From contig KL647292.1 of the NCBI GenBank assembly GCA_000727475.1, positions 4,631,162 through 4,695,161 on the forward strand: a DNA stretch of 64,000 bases, in the 5' to 3' direction. The stretch comes from Sarcocystis neurona. Lineage: Eukaryota > Apicomplexa > Conoidasida > Eucoccidiorida > Sarcocystidae. The notes beneath the pieces were generated by a model. That model had not been told where the DNA came from and ran no database searches. It was given only the letters and a program-made list of their open reading frames with translations. A program made the translations under genes and the position numbers. Below, one piece after another: positions 25,271-39,000 of this stretch (positions are counted from its first letter, which is position 1; every line of letters begins with the position of its first letter).

Positions 25271-26863
25271 TTTGGCCACCGCGGGAATGAGCAGACACCC
25301 TCCTCGGGATGGCGGGACGTGACTCGTGACGCAGCAGCAGCGGCAGCAGCGGGCAGGCACGTGCCGTCCTCGAGCTGCACCAGGACCACCCCCAGAGACG
25401 CAGCGAAGAAGCCGCAGCAGCAGCAGCTCCAGGCGAGACACAGCAGCAGCTCCCCGACTGCTCTCGCGGGAAGAGCGGGGGTCCGGCGGTCTCCTCGTCG
25501 CACTAGCGGCGGCAGCTCTTGCAGCGGCCTGGACACGGCAGCAGCCCAGCAGCGCAGACGCAGACGAGAAGAACGCCGAGGTGGAAGAGAAGGAGAAAAC
25601 ACCGGACGGAGGGGACGCGCGCGCAGCAGCAGCAGATGGGACGGAGAAGAAGCGCAGCAGCAGCAGTGACGGAGAACGACGGGGAGGAGAAGAAGAAAAG
25701 ACGCAGCGCCCAACAGCCGCGCGACAACCGGAACGTCGCGAAGACCTGCCGGGGCTAAAAAAACGAAGCCCAGAAGAAGCAGCAGCAGGAGGATGACCGC
25801 AAAGTCCCCCGGAGCAGCAACGGCAGCAGCAGGAGAACGAAGCCGCTCAGACGCAGCCCAAGGGAAGGGCAAGAGACAAGTGCTCTAACGGGCTGTTCAC
25901 TGCCTCTTCCTTCGATTTGTTCGCACACGGGCGCGCGCAGGTAAGAGGGCGGACGAGTTTCTTCCCTTCCGTACGTCGTTGTCTACTTCTCCGCTGCCGT
26001 TGCTGTTGCTGCTGCAGCGACCTGTTGTCTCTGCTCGTACCGCTAGTCGGCGCTTCTGCTGCTGCTGTTGGTGCTCTCCCCGTCCGGTGGAGCGGCGTGC
26101 TGCGCCGTCCAGCTATGTCAGCAGGCTACGTCGCTGCCTGATGCCTCTCTTTTCGAGACTTTGTAGATAATTTTAAGGCTTCACAGATGAACAAATGCAC
26201 GCCAGGTCGAGGAAATTTGCTGAGGCAGAGACCAAAATATGTCCACAAGCCGCCACGGAAAAAGGCGACAAATACAAGAAGCGGCCCATAAAAACGTTGC
26301 ACGGACAACACTGCAGAAAACAGCCTCCTCCCAGGTGTACGCGAGGCTCTCCAGCACCAGCAGCAGCCGACCGAAACGTAGTTGGTAGCGCTGCCTACTA
26401 CTTGCTACTGCTGCCAAGCCAAAAGAGTCGGGCAGCTGTCACCACCAGCGCAGCAGCAGAGAGATACACCCCGCGCTGATCGAAGGAGGGAAAATCAGCT
26501 CTCGACCAAACTTTTGAAGCTCAAGAAGACCACTGCTGCCGAAGGAAGTTTAACGTGCCGCAGGGGGTCTGCCCTTGCTGGTGTGCTTGCGCCGCGACGG
26601 CCGCTGCTGCTCACGCAAACGAAGAAGCTCGGTGCTGCTGCTCCTGTGCTGCGCCTGCTCGATCGGTGTGCGGCCGCAGCTCACGCGTCCTATCGCTACG
26701 GGAGAGAAATGCGCGCGACAGGAGAAGAAAAGACAACGGACGGTCAGAGAGACGAAGACCGAGGAAGAGAGGGGAAGAAACGAAGAAAAACAGAAAAAAG
26801 GAATCCGGGACGCGAGAGAATACACACACACGTCTACCATGTGAGTGGTACAAATGTCTTGAC

Positions 26864-26875
26864 GTGTACGTACAC
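26864..26875. repeat. 12-bp palindrome GTGTACGTACAC, copy 5
   Basis: An isolated perfect copy of the palindrome found at 1046 and in the 7.5-kb tandem block, here about 1.6 kb upstream of the eRF1 start codon on the eRF1 5' side. Confidence 0.75.
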
Positions 26876-28376
26876 CGAAAACCATCAACAAACGCTACAC
26901 ACAGACGGATAAAGCGGATAAAGCGGGAGTGATATATATATATATATATATGGAGAGAGAATGAGAAGAATGTTGAAATATATATATATATATATGTGCT
27001 GCAGTCGTTCACTCAGAAATTGCAACAGAGCCCGTTGTATATACTTTTGTGTACATATACGTATATGGATGGGCAAATTTATACATATACTGCTACGTCT
27101 CTCGAGCAGCAAGAAACGTCAGTGGACATTAGAGACGCAGCGTAGAACACGGAAGTATTTTCAGCGAGAGAACGCTGCAATACATCATCCATACATACAC
27201 ATATATATACAGTGATATGGATAAAGAGTACCTTGATGCGATATATATATATATATATATAGATGCATATGGGCAAGCAGCGCCCGGCAGAAAATGGGCA
27301 GAGTGAGTGTCGAAGAGAAATTTCGGTATTCCTTCAGAGATGTCTGCTATAATGAAAATTTTGTCGTGCTCCAAATATCAATCTACACGTCAGTGTAAAT
27401 AAGGACACATATATACCGACGTTCAGGGTCGTAGAGAATTGATGCGTGTAACGGTGGGGAAGCCTGCAGATGAACTTTTCTCCTGCACGCAGCAGCTGTC
27501 GTAATCAGCAGGGCAAAACGAAGGAAAATGAGCGCGATGAGGAGAGTGACATATATAGGCATACGGATGCCACGTTAGAGTAGTGTTTCTGTACAGGCTG
27601 CCTTGTCTGCAGGACAGTACGCAGGATAATATCATATGGGTCTTTCTACGCCGCCCGCGGAACGAAGGGACAAAATCAGACCACAGCACCGGCAACGACA
27701 TGCAGTAGAAAAACAGCAGCAGCAACGGCAGCAGTCCACCACACCGGTGAGCCGCATTCCTCCTGAAAGCATCCGCAGCAGCCGCCGGCGTCGGTTCTGC
27801 GCGGCGGCGCTGACGGGGCAGAAGAAGCAGCGCAGCGGTGAAGGGCGGAAGGAAACGGGCAGGAAGATGAAGGTAGCTGGAGCAGAAGGGGAAAAGAAGT
27901 TTGAGAAGAAGTGGGGATGCGATAACTAGAAAGCGTCTACAGATACCTCGCACGGGTCTACAGAAAGAATATCTGCAACAACACGGGACGGGACGACGCG
28001 ACGACGTTGCGCGGTCAGCGCCTTGCGCAGGACGAGCGGAAGCGAAGGAGCGAAGCAGATACGAAGGAAAGAGAGCTTTTTCCTAACGGATTAGGGAGAG
28101 AGGAGGAGAGGAAGACATCTAAAGAAAACAGACTGAATATGAATAGGCGAAAAAACTCCTCAACGAGGGGCATCCAGGCATATCGCATCACTGCTGCCGC
28201 TACGGGTGCTCTCCTGCGGCTGCAGGCGTGCTGCTGCTGCTGCACGCGCTGCGGCTCTTCGTCGACAGAGGGGGGGCGCATGCGGCGGGGCGGCATCGGC
28301 GGCGAAAAAGACAAGGTAGACGATGAGAGCAGGCGCCTGATGCGGCTTCTGCCTTGGTGAAACTTTTCCTTGACAG

Positions 28377-28526
28377 GCGGAGTGAGCGACAGCCGCCGAA
28401 GCAAAATATTTGCGCTGACCGAGGAGGAAAGGCAGTGGAAGTCGCCTGCCGGACATGTGGACACTTGCGCGGGATTAGAGAAGGAACGGGAAGAGGGCAG
28501 TGGGAAGACGGTGCGGTGCCGCCAAG
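28377..28526 (+). other. candidate internal exon, 150 bp
   Basis: A strong acceptor (CTTTTCCTTGACAG) precedes 28377 and a GTAGTC donor follows 28526. Two frames are open. One reads RRSKIFALTEEERQWKSPA and the other contains a CxxC pair (VACRTCGHLRG). The preceding GC-rich segment ends at a possible GTAGAC donor at 28315, which would make a 62-bp intron. I cannot choose the frame or a product. Confidence 0.2.
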
Positions 28527-31500
28527 GTAGTCGCTTTTATAGCGAACGAGCAGTGCGCGAAGCTATGTATACATGTATACGCGCATGCATATATGTACGC
28601 ATTTGTGACCGTTTGCCGCATGTGGATCTCACAACAGAAATGTCCGTCCACCTCGGGGAAGGTTGTTCCGGAGATCTGATGTGAGAGAGAGGGGAGACAG
28701 GAGGCGCCTGTTTGATGTACCAGTGCTTAATAGGGGCCGAAGCGGCGAGTAAGAGACACGTCAAACGGCCGTCCACAAAGGAGGTCGCGAAGAAACGGTT
28801 GTTCTACCCGCTGGGTGGGAGAAAAGACGCAAAGCGGAAAGAAGTGTACACACGGACACGTGCGTATGCATGTGTCTATCTACCAAGACTGGTGACTGGC
28901 AACTACAAAGTTAAAGACAGCCCCCCATGGAGAACAAGAAGAGGAATGAGTTTTCTTTTAGTGCGCTGTGTGGCGGGGAGCAGTAACTGCAGCACGTCGA
29001 AGCAGGTTGTGGACAGGAATTCTGCGTCTGCGTACTGAATACAAGTAACAGGCGCCTAAACGTATAGTACACATTCGTAGTGTAAACAACGTCCACCTAC
29101 GTATACGACTAGATGTGTATTCATAGAGTCCTACGTATGTGCGTGACAGCGTAGTACCTACATCTACTTTTATCGTCAGACTTCCACAAGTGTGACACCA
29201 CGAGACAAAAATTTTGAATGGGCCTACCCGCAGAGGGATGTACGCCTCCTTCTGTAGAATGAGTGAGTGACTCTGCGCCAGCACGAAGAAGTACGATTAC
29301 ACATATATATAAAATATTTAAGTTTGTTTAGTAGTGTCCTTTCATTGCCAGGGTGAAGCAAAATTGAAGAATCACGGTCTCCGTTCGGCCACGCAGAAGT
29401 GTATATACATATATATAGATAGGTAGATAGATAGATAGACATACATGTAAAATGGTTACATTTGCTTAGTCGTGTCTTTTTACTACCAATGTGAAGCAGG
29501 AGTAAGGAATTACGGTCTCCACTCCGCTAAGTAGATGCGGCCAAATTGTTCACCTTCACAGTCGACACAGAAATGTCGAATTTTTTCTTTATCTGAGCAG
29601 AGCGCACTCTGTGAAGAAACGCCAGCGTGTGTACGTGCACGTCACGGAAGAATACTTCTGGCGAACTCCAAAAGATGTAATATACACACACGTGTCAGCA
29701 TGTTGTGTAAGCCCAAGTATGGAGACAGTCTGAGAAACGTGGTTGTCAAGGATGTCTCAGTTCGCCAGGCAGATCTTTCTTTTTTGAGTTCCGGACTTGC
29801 GCACACGCGCGCATGTATAATTACACGGATCCTGTATGTATATGAAATACATTTCTGTATGACTGCATACAAAGATAGCACACACGTGTGTATGTATATC
29901 TATGGATGAGGGGAGGACGCGTCTGCTAATAATACATAAAAGCCTACCTAATGAGCTGATGCTTCTATGCCCGCCTCAGTGTTCACAACTCTCCTGCCAC
30001 ACCACATAGCAGTGACCGCACACATCTTTGTAAAATGTTTTCTGTGTCAGTATTCTCAAGACGCTGCACCACTGCGCACGCGAAAATAAATCGAGTACTC
30101 TGTCACGACAAATTGATCTGAACCCTTGCGTAAACTTCGCCTCCTCAGTGACTGCAGTGGCTAAGCTCTCGCTACTACGCGAAAGCAGCAACGCATCCGC
30201 CTTGTAAAGTACAGCAAGGCACCTTCTCTTTGTGCTGGTGCGAGCGGTCGAACACGCGGTATCGCTGCAGCTGGCATCTGGTCTGCTTTGGCGCTCTTGA
30301 ACGTTGTGACCATTCTTAAAAGTAGGGCTGCGGCTGCTGCTGTGGCCTGCATCTGCTGTTCGTGAAGACGCGATTTTCACAGTTCACTTGTTCTGTCGCG
30401 AAAGGTTCTTTGCTCTCGCTGGTATTGCCGCACGTGCCCTTGAAGGGTGGTGCTGCCCTCGTCACGGCCGGTGTCGACGTACTGGGCTTTCTAGCCACCC
30501 ACCAAGCAGCACCGGACCCACCAGTTGCATACTACTGGTCCACATGCAACACGGCACTCGTGGGGCCTGGTGTCTGCTGTAAATCTCGACAGAAGCACTG
30601 CGCCGAAAAGATGCCCAGGTCTTCTTCACTATTTACGTGTGCACAAATGTATATGTGTACACATAACTATGTGTGGGGGTGTGTGTTCGTGTATATATAC
30701 ATATACAGCGGGATCATGCGCAAGAACAGTATGTGACTCCCTTTGGAGAAACGGGGAAAAAAGAACTTTACCATGATTACTGCGTGTCTCTTCTCTCGCG
30801 TGGAAACTCGCTGTCGAAGTCGCGTGTGAAGACGCAGCGGAATTCGCTGGCCCCCCTTTCCTTTTTGGACGTCTTCTCATGGAGCTGCGGAAAGATTCGC
30901 ATCTGTGCACACCAGATGGCAGAGCGTCTGTTTTCTTCGTGTGCGTTAGCAGTCAACCGTTCACCCGCACCTGTATGGCGCCGACATGGACGGCCGCTGA
31001 GGCAGACTGACATCCGCGGACGTGACTTTACAACTGCCTGTTTCTACAAGTTGCTCAATCAAATGTTTTCAGTGGGCTTCGGTGTGTGCAGTGGCGGCTC
31101 TTGTGCGCTGCGAAGAGGCGAATGCTCGCAACCGCGCGCTTTCCGCGGAAGTAAGTTACACAAAAAGGTGAAACATCAAAATGAAGGTAGCTGCTTTTCG
31201 AAGCGGATTGTCGCAGGATCGACGACTACGTCCACGCCGGCGTCCTGTCTAAGTGCAGCTGCGAATGGTATGTGCTCCCTCGGATGCTGGAAGCTCTGCA
31301 GAAATGCAGGTAGAAGAAAGATTAGAATACCGCAGAAAGCTCTGCTGCAGATACACCTGTGCGCGTCAAAATACACGCCCGACTGACGGGGTTGTCTGCA
31401 TGGCCTATGGCCCATCCCATGCGGAGTGCCGAGTTCCGGCCGCTTGCAGCAGTTGTTCGACAGGCGCCGGCGCGTTACAACTTCATAAGAATGTAGAAGC

Positions 31501-33299
31501 AAAGAAGCTGCGTGAACACTCCGTCAAAACTGAAAAGTGTTAAATGAAGCCACGTGCGTGAACTGTGTGTCACAACTAAGGAATGCGAGACGAAGCCAGC
31601 TGCATGAACTATTATCTTCACGTTTGTGAGTTTGATTTCTTTTTACATGCGTGAAAAATGTCTACACGCCTGCGTGACCTGTTGTACATTCGCCTGAGCG
31701 GCGAAGATGCGCGTGTGCGCGTCTGGAGAACGCAGCGGGCTGCCCGCAGCTGAAACTTCTCTGGCTGTCTCTGGAACCAAAAACATAAGTTTCTTGGTGG
31801 GAAGACAGTAAGGAGATCTGCCTGCCGGGAAATGAGGAACGTTGTTCAAACACTGCAGTAGCGTCTGCTGCAATCGCGTCAAGTGCCCTCATCGTAATGC
31901 TCCCCGCGAGACACGCAAATCCAAGGTGTCAGGAGTCCTCGCTATTCAACGGTACCCAGGACTCACTACTTTTTCATCACACTTCTACGCTGCCTGAAAT
32001 CAGCGGCAAGATTGCCCGAGCGTCTGCAGCACGCGGACACACGTGGCCGTGCCGCGCTCCGCCCGCCCCCCCGCGAGCAAATTCCCACCAGCAACGCAGG
32101 CGTTCGAGAAAGACAGAAGACCACGAATCTCTTATACCGACGCATGTCTACATATATAAGCCCTCGCAAGAAAGAGACGGACACCCACGTAAATTCTGGG
32201 CCGCACACTCGCAGGCGTCTGAGAAGGGCAAATAACGAATTCTTCAAAAAGAGACATATCGTACGTGGCAAAAAAAGCGCATATACACACGTGTATTCTG
32301 TATTCTTCATATGTGTCTCTGAGGAAGAAACGCACCACCAATTCTTTTAAAATTGACACGTATAAATGTGTGCCCTGGCAAAATGCACGCATACATCCAG
32401 GTATATTCTGGACTGCAGACGTAGAAAGATCTGCAAATCTACAGCATGTGCGGTTGTGTACGAAATGTGGCATGCCGAGAGTATACGAGAGAAACGGGCA
32501 GTTGCACACCTTAAGTCTCCACACCTACGCATGCAGCTGCACGTACATATGCGAGAGCAGCCCTCAGATACAACTCTGTGGATGTATAATACATTTATGT
32601 CTATCCTTATCTACTACACTGCATACATATATATACATCTATATTCACTGTACACATACATGTGTATATATATATATATATATATTATACACGTACAAGT
32701 ATATATATTTATATATGTACTGCGTGGATGGAAGTACGGAATATGCAAGTATACGAAGCGCTGCATGCGTTTCAATAATGTCGAATGTACAGACGTCTTT
32801 TTACTACAATTTTGGTACGCGTGGACTCTCTCGTTGTCCTTTCTGAGAGGAAGAGGAGGACGGACACGAGGAGGAAGACGAGCAGGAAGGCTACCGATAG
32901 CGCAGGCTAATCCGCTCCCCCATGCGTCGTCTTCTTTTGCGCAGCGCCAGCCTGTTTCTCTTGTTTCGACACTGCATGTCGCGCGCCACACACACAAATA
33001 TTATATATATATATATGTATATGAAGCAGAAGAAGCAGCAGCGCGGCATATATACATATATGTATACAGCGGAATACGCAGCAGCAGCAGCGTCGACAGG
33101 CAGAGGACGGGCAGCAATAGAGGCGGCCGGCAGCGCCAGTCAACCACACATGCAGAACATGCTGCTGCAGCAAAAGCAACAGGTATACCGAGGCGCAACA
33201 GCAGCAGCAGGTGAACTCAAGTCGAACCGCCAGAGCGCCAGTCGCAGCAGCAGTAGCAGAAATAACAAACAGCAGCAGAAAGAGTCCCGCGCAGACGCA

Positions 33300-36200
33300 G
33301 CCAACAGAACACACTGAGACGAACAACCATACGCAGGAAAGCGCCCAGCAGCAGAAGGTGCACTACAACTACCACTACTACTACTACTACTCAGCAGCAG
33401 CAGCAGTGTCCATGCTGAGGTGCGGCAGCAGCAGCACGAAGTCGAAGCAGAAATTCAGTATGTCTCTGGCATGCCAGGAGCTGCAGCCAGCAGAGGGACT
33501 TCCTGGCGCCAGAAGCTGCAGCACGTCGCACCTGGCGAGCAGCAAGCGCTGCAGCAGACGGCGATCGTCCAGCAGTGGCCGGATGGGGAAAGGAGCAGCA
33601 GAGACATGTACGAAGACACACAGTCGCAACAGCAGCAGCAACGGCACGTCGTCTTCACCAACAGAAGGCACCTATGCGGTGGCTCACCAGCAAAGGGACC
33701 TGCTCCTTCCTTTCGACAAGAGAACCGCGCATTTCTCCTGCAGCAGGCAAGCCGTCGCTTTGCGATGCTTCTTCCAGCAATATCTCTCCGCCTGTAGAAA
33801 CTCGCAGCGTAGTTGCTGCAGCAGCAGCAGCATCAGCTCCTACGCAGGCGGAGTGTAAGGACGGAGCGGAAGCAACCCCAGCAATAACAGCTGCCAACGC
33901 CGCAGCAGCAGCAGTGGAAGGAGCTGTAGCAGCAGTTGTAGCCGGTGATTTGTACCAGCGGCCTTCGCCGGATTCTCCTGCTATTTCTCTGGGGCCGCCC
34001 GCCACCGTATCTGGTGCTACTGCCGCTTTAATATTTCCTGCTGGGTTGCCTTTTCGAAGGGTTGCATCCCCTGCTTCTCCTGAGGCTGGTGCTGCTACTG
34101 CTGTTTGGTCTACTGCTGCTACGGCAGCTGCGCGTCGCCGCTCTCCTGCTGCTGCTGCCCGGATTCGCTTCGGCCCTGCTGTATCTCCTTCGGCAGCAGT
34201 AGCAGCACTGGGGTCCCTGTCAAGAGGCCACCGCGGGCCACAACCGCAATGGAACAGTCCACGGAAGAAAGAAGCTGCCACAGGGTCCTGCGTGTCCTTG
34301 CAGTGGGCGACAGCAGCAGCAGGAGGCTCCGCAGCAGCAGCAGCGGAAAGCGAACTGTCCGCAGCGGCAGCCGATATCGCAGGAGGCCTCAAAGACAGAA
34401 GAGCAGCAGCAGTGTCGCCAGCAACAGCAGCAGGGGCTTTACAAAAAGCTACTGTGCTGCGGCCCTTAGCAGCAGCACAGATGAAAGGCGCAGCACTGCG
34501 ATGGGCTGCAGCAGCATCACCAGCGGCGGCAGCAAGCGGTTCACTCCTGAGTTCACGGGGATCACCAACCCCACAAGCGCCACGCGAGCGCAAAGGACGA
34601 GAAAGACCGACGGATGCAGCAGATGCAGACGCAGACGCAGGAGCAGATGCAGACGCAGATGCAGCAGCAGATGCAGACGCAGAAGCAGCAGCAGTAGACG
34701 CAGACGCACCAGCAGCAGAGGCATGCGCAGCAGCAGCAGATTTGCTGCCGTGTTGCGGCCGCAGCAGCAGTAGCACCGGAGGCGGCCGCATACACGTGGC
34801 AGCGTGTAAGTCGGACGCTCCCCAGCGTCGCTTGCATGCGGCGCCGCAGCGGCACGAGAGAGAGCTACCGTCTGCAGACGTAGAAGCAGCAAGAGCTGCG
34901 GTTCCTCCTGTAAAGTAGTGGGCCGAAGAAAGCTGACAAAAAGTTCGTCTGCCGCATGCAGCCAGAGCGGTACCAACAGGCAGCGACATAGCAGCAGAAC
35001 TGCAGCCGCCGCCGTGGGGTACCGCTTCGTCAGCAGCAGGTGGGCTCTGACGTCCTGTTGTTGCCTCGCTACATTTTTCTCGCTGCCCTCTCGTTCTGCC
35101 TGCTGCATCTACGGCACTTTCACCTGCAGCTGCCTTGCCTGCTCCGACGGATGCGCCAGTCGGCGACAGCGCCGCCGCATCCCCTGCCGCTCCCGCTGCT
35201 ACACGTGCTGCTGCCTCGGACGGCCCTTCGCATAATGTCGCTGCGGCTGTGGACGCTGCAGCTCCTATATCTACGCCTGCTGCCACTATACGTAGACCTG
35301 CTGCTGCTGTGTATGCTGCTGCTGCTGTTTCTGTAGCTGCTGCTGCTGCTGGGTAGGCGGCTGCTGCCGCTGGGTAGGCTGCTGCCGGCCTTACATCGGT
35401 AGCTGCTGCCGCCGGTATGGGTGTTTCTGCAGCTGCTGCAGGAAGATCTAGCGCGCTTGGTCGTGCTGCGCTGGACAGTCCTACACGAGATACGGCACGT
35501 CGGGCTCCTGCATCTGCTGCCGTGGGAAAAAAACGGATGACGGACGGAGACCGCCGGGGTGCTGCTACTGCTGCGACTGCTGATGAACTGAGGCCCCGAG
35601 GACCTCCTGCAGCAGCGCTCGCCCCACGTACCACAGCAGCAAAGCCAAAGCAAGGAGTGCCTCCTCGCAGAAGGGGGGCAGCAGCCATCACCGCATCTCC
35701 TGCTGCTGCTGTTGTCTGCTGGTGTTGTCTGCTGCTGTTGCCGGGTCTGCTGCTTCTGCTCGACGGTTTACTACTATTGCTGCCGCCTGCTGGCCGGCAC
35801 AGTCGACTGTCGCTGCCTTCCGTATAGCTGCTGTTCCCGGCTGTTTCTCTGCGTCCACGCCTGGTCCTCCTGTGCCTCCCCCTCCTCCTGCTGTCGCTGA
35901 GCCCGCCGTTTCTTTTACCGCTGCTGTTGCTGGCGAAGTGCTGCTGCGACGCGCTACGTGCTGCTGCTGTTGAATGCGCTGCTGCTGTCACACAGCTGCT
36001 GCTGCTGCCGTTGCCGCTGCATGCGCTCGGGTGGTTCCACGAAGGCTGCGCATGTCAACGCGTTTAGCATGCGTATATGTGTTGCCGCTGCTCCGGCCGT
36101 GTGCTGCTGCTGTGTTGCTACGCGGCTGCTACAAAACTATGTGCTGTTGCTGCTGCCATTTACGACGAAAGAGACTGAGGAAAAGAAGCGGACGACAAAG

Positions 36201-37692
36201 AAGAAGAATACGTAGAACAACAGGAGGAACAATAAGAAGAAGAAATTACCGTATACATGCTGATATGTGTGTACGTACGAATAGAAGAAGAGGACTCTTC
36301 GGAGAGCCGGGAGACGAAGTGAGGAAAACGTGGGGCGGAAGAGACAAAAAAAATTAGAGGAGATACTTCCAAGAAAGAGACGCTGAAGGGAAGACGGGAA
36401 GGCAGGGCCACTGTGTGACGGCACAGACCGCTGGAGACGAGCGCTTCAGTTATCTGCCGGAGAGGTCCTGATGTGTACAGACAGCAGAAGCGCGGGAGGA
36501 AGAGTTACTGAACAGAGGAAACCGACGGCGTTCAAAAGGCTGCGCCGTACAGCAGCAGAGGGGAAAGCCAAAGAAGCAGGAGGAAAAGAAGAAGCAGCAG
36601 GAACACGCCCAGGAGCAGCACGCGCAGGCGCGGCCCTGCCGCCTGCAGCAGCCGCAGCAGGACGGGCGGCAGGAGGACATGGAGCGCCAGCAGCAGGGGC
36701 ATTACCGAGTCTGGGTTTGTTAGCAGCAGCACGAGGACCAGCAGCCCCACCACCGGCAGAAGTGCCAGCAGGAACTGATGCCGGAGCAGCAGCAGGAGAG
36801 AAAGCAGCAGAAGGCCTTGCAGCAGCAGCACCACCACCACGAGAGGCAGCACCAGGTGGTGGAGCGGCCCCACCGGTGGAGACAAAAGTAGGTGCGCCAG
36901 TGGCGTGAACAGCAGGAGCTGCAGAACAGCCGTCACGTGTACGAGTCAGCGCTCCTCCCGCAGCAGCAATCGAAGCGGATGACGCAGCAGGGCGAAGCAC
37001 GTGCGGCACGTTCGGCGGCGGATGGGCCGCAGCAGAAGCAACAGCAGCAGCAGAAGCGAGGTCAGACATAGCAGCTCTTGCGATATGGGGCGCAGCAGGC
37101 ATAGCTGCCGGGGGACCTCCAGGAGCAGCCGCAGCGACAGGAGCAGAAGCCCCTGCGGGGGGAAGGGGCGTAACAGCGCCCATGCATGCACCAGCAAGAA
37201 CGGGGCAGCAGCAGCGTCTCCGGCAGTCGTGCCTCCTGGCGTCGCCAAAATCTCCCACTAGAAGCTCAAGAGAAAGGAATGTCAAAGCTCCCCAAAGGCG
37301 CACTTGTGTGCCATTACAACTGAAGGTAATACACGTGCAAAAAAGCTGCAGTGCTTCAACAACAGCAACACGCGTGGGGCAGTTGCATCGGTGCGTCCTG
37401 CGGCAGCTGCAGGGCGCAGCACGCAGGGACCGCAGCACACAAGTTGCCGTGACAGCAGCAGCTGCAGCGGACGGACTAGCCGCGAGGTAGCTGGGGCTGG
37501 ACTCCCAGAAGCTGCAGCAGGGGCTTCAGCAGCAGGGGTGGCAGCAGGAGCGTGTGGTGGAGTGGCAGCAACAGACGCGACAACACCAGGAGCACCACTT
37601 CAAAAGCAGTGGCAGCAACAGGAATCCTGGGCAAACCCGAGGAGATACAACAGCGGCAACGGCGGCAACACGTGGAGAAGGCGGCCGAGCAG

Positions 37693-37724
<32 letters not shown>

Positions 37725-39000
37725 CACGAGCAACAGCAGCAGCAGCGGTAAGCTGCTGAGCGAAGCACAGCTCCCAACAGTAGCAGCGAAGGCGGCAGAG
37801 TTCAACGAGCAACAAGTAGCGGAGGCAAGAGCAGCTGCAACGCCCCTGCAGCAGGTGCGGCGGCCCCAGAGGCCAGCGTGGCAACTGCGACAGCAACGGC
37901 AAGTCCAGCGGAAAAAAAAGAAGCCGGAGCGGGGGCAGTGGAGCCAGCAACACCAACACCGGCGGCAGCAGCGAGGGTACCTTCAGCAGGGCGGCAGGAA
38001 ATGCGGCGAGCAGCTGGTTGCCCACCAGCTCAGCGGGGCAGGGTAGAGGATCCGGCGATGAAGAAGATACCTGCTCTTCGCAAAACGTAGAGGGAACGGA
38101 CCCGCAGCCGCCCACATGCAAACAAGGAAGATGGGGGACGAAAAAGGAGGTCAGCTGCGGCAGAGGCGGAATTGAACGACGAAGAAAGCAACGAGATATG
38201 CCGGCTGTGAAGAGCACGTCACACGGATGCAATGCAACGGTGCGAGGGTGCGCTGGTGGCTGTGGAACGCCACCCACTAAAAACAACGGGAGCGGTAGGG
38301 AGCAACACAAAACTCAAAATGGGAGGAAAAAGGCTTGCAGAAAAAGAAAATCAGTGCATGCGTGCGCAGTACACAACAATTTACGAAAAAGAACTTCCAG
38401 TCTGCTCTGTTCATTCATAAAGACGCCACCAGGTGGCGCTTCTACGGTCTCGACAGCCTGCAGCACCACCACGAACGCACTCCTACCTTGTTGTGGCAGC
38501 GCGAGGCGATCTGTGACAGACACACACACGGTAACCCCGCCGTGAGCAGCAGAACCGCACCGGGTGGTAGAGCTGCAGCAGAACAGCAGCAGCAGGCGAT
38601 GTGACGCTGCAGCAGGATAGCAGCAGTCGGTGGAGCTGCAGCAGACCAGCAGCAGTCGATGGAACTGCGGCAGAACAGCACTGGGTGACGCCGCAGCAGG
38701 AAGTAGCGAGCGGGCGGAGGAGCTGCAACAGGAGAAGCAGCGAGAGGCTCGGTGGCAGCGGCTGGGGCTGCAGCTGCGGCACCAACACGCGGGGGCCAGC
38801 AGCATGAACGAGAGCGCCCGGGCCTGCCCAGCGCAGCAGCAGCAGCAGAAGCACGGAAGCAGCAGTCGCAGCGAGAGACACAGTAACACCGGATGAACCA
38901 CAGCAACAACTGCAGCAAGGCAGGAGGGTCATCAGAAGATGCAGCAGGAGCATTTTCACTGCTACACAAAGAAGACAGGGACGTTACAACAGGAGCCCCG
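33300..39000. repeat. CAG/GCA-dominated block with frames open on both strands
   Basis: Nearly 6 kb of CAG/GCA/AGC and CTG/GCT tracts. Long Ala-rich frames are open on both strands, the longest being 33655-35991 on the minus strand (778 codons) and 33575-34918 on the plus strand. Neither shows a non-repetitive domain. Sub-tracts include an ACT/CTA run (33361-33391), hexamer GCAGAC repeats giving (Asp-Ala)n on the + strand (34612-34710), and a (CA)n run (37693-37727). A real Ala/Gln-rich gene may be hidden here, but strand and frame are undecidable by eye. Confidence 0.6.
36446..37438 (-). CDS. possible Ala/Pro-rich open frame, 330 codons
   Basis: A frame on the minus strand rich in Ala, Pro and Gly that uses several synonymous Ala codons (GCA, GCT, GCC, GCG), so it is not a single frozen repeat. 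No conserved domain, signal peptide or partner is visible. Frames on the other strand are also partly open. It could be a low-complexity exon or by-product of stop-poor DNA. Confidence 0.12.
   Translation of the reverse strand: MLRSLRAAPCSCRRTHRCNCPTRVAVVEALQLFCTCITFSCNGTQVRLWGALTFLSLELLVGDFGDARRHDCRRRCCCPVLAGACMGAVTPLPPAGASAPVAAAAPGGPPAAMPAAPHIARAAMSDLASAAAVASAAAHPPPNVPHVLRPAASSASIAAAGGALTRTRDGCSAAPAVHATGAPTFVSTGGAAPPPGAASRGGGAAAARPSAAFSPAAAPASVPAGTSAGGGAAGPRAAANKPRLGNAPAAGAPCPPAARPAAAAAGGRAAPARAAPGRVPAASSFPPASLAFPSAAVRRSLLNAVGFLCSVTLPPALLLSVHIRTSPADN

Larger units (their letters stand above)
25271..33300. other. 8-kb stretch upstream of eRF1 without a confident gene
   Basis: 25271-25890 is CAG/GA-rich and may contain the eRF1 5' UTR and promoter, but I see no defined site. 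26926-27270 holds (TA)n runs. 27636-28530 is GC-rich with a candidate exon at 28377-28526. 28700-32560 is low-repeat DNA with scattered short frames. The longest (30673-31386, 237 codons by alternative start) has no repeat bias and no domain I recognise. 32620-33090 is again TA-rich. Confidence 0.5.

Noticed and set aside
26183..26315. Candidate minus-strand terminal exon after a GTTTTCTGCAG acceptor (FLWAASCICRLFPWRLVDIF)
   Set aside because: Two other frames on the same strand and two on the opposite strand are also open here, no upstream exon with a donor was found, and no family is recognised.
33655..35991. 778-codon Ala-rich frame on the minus strand
   Set aside because: CAG-family repeats rarely contain stops, and a 447-codon frame on the other strand is also open. 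I see no non-repetitive domain, so I list the block as repeat and not as a gene.
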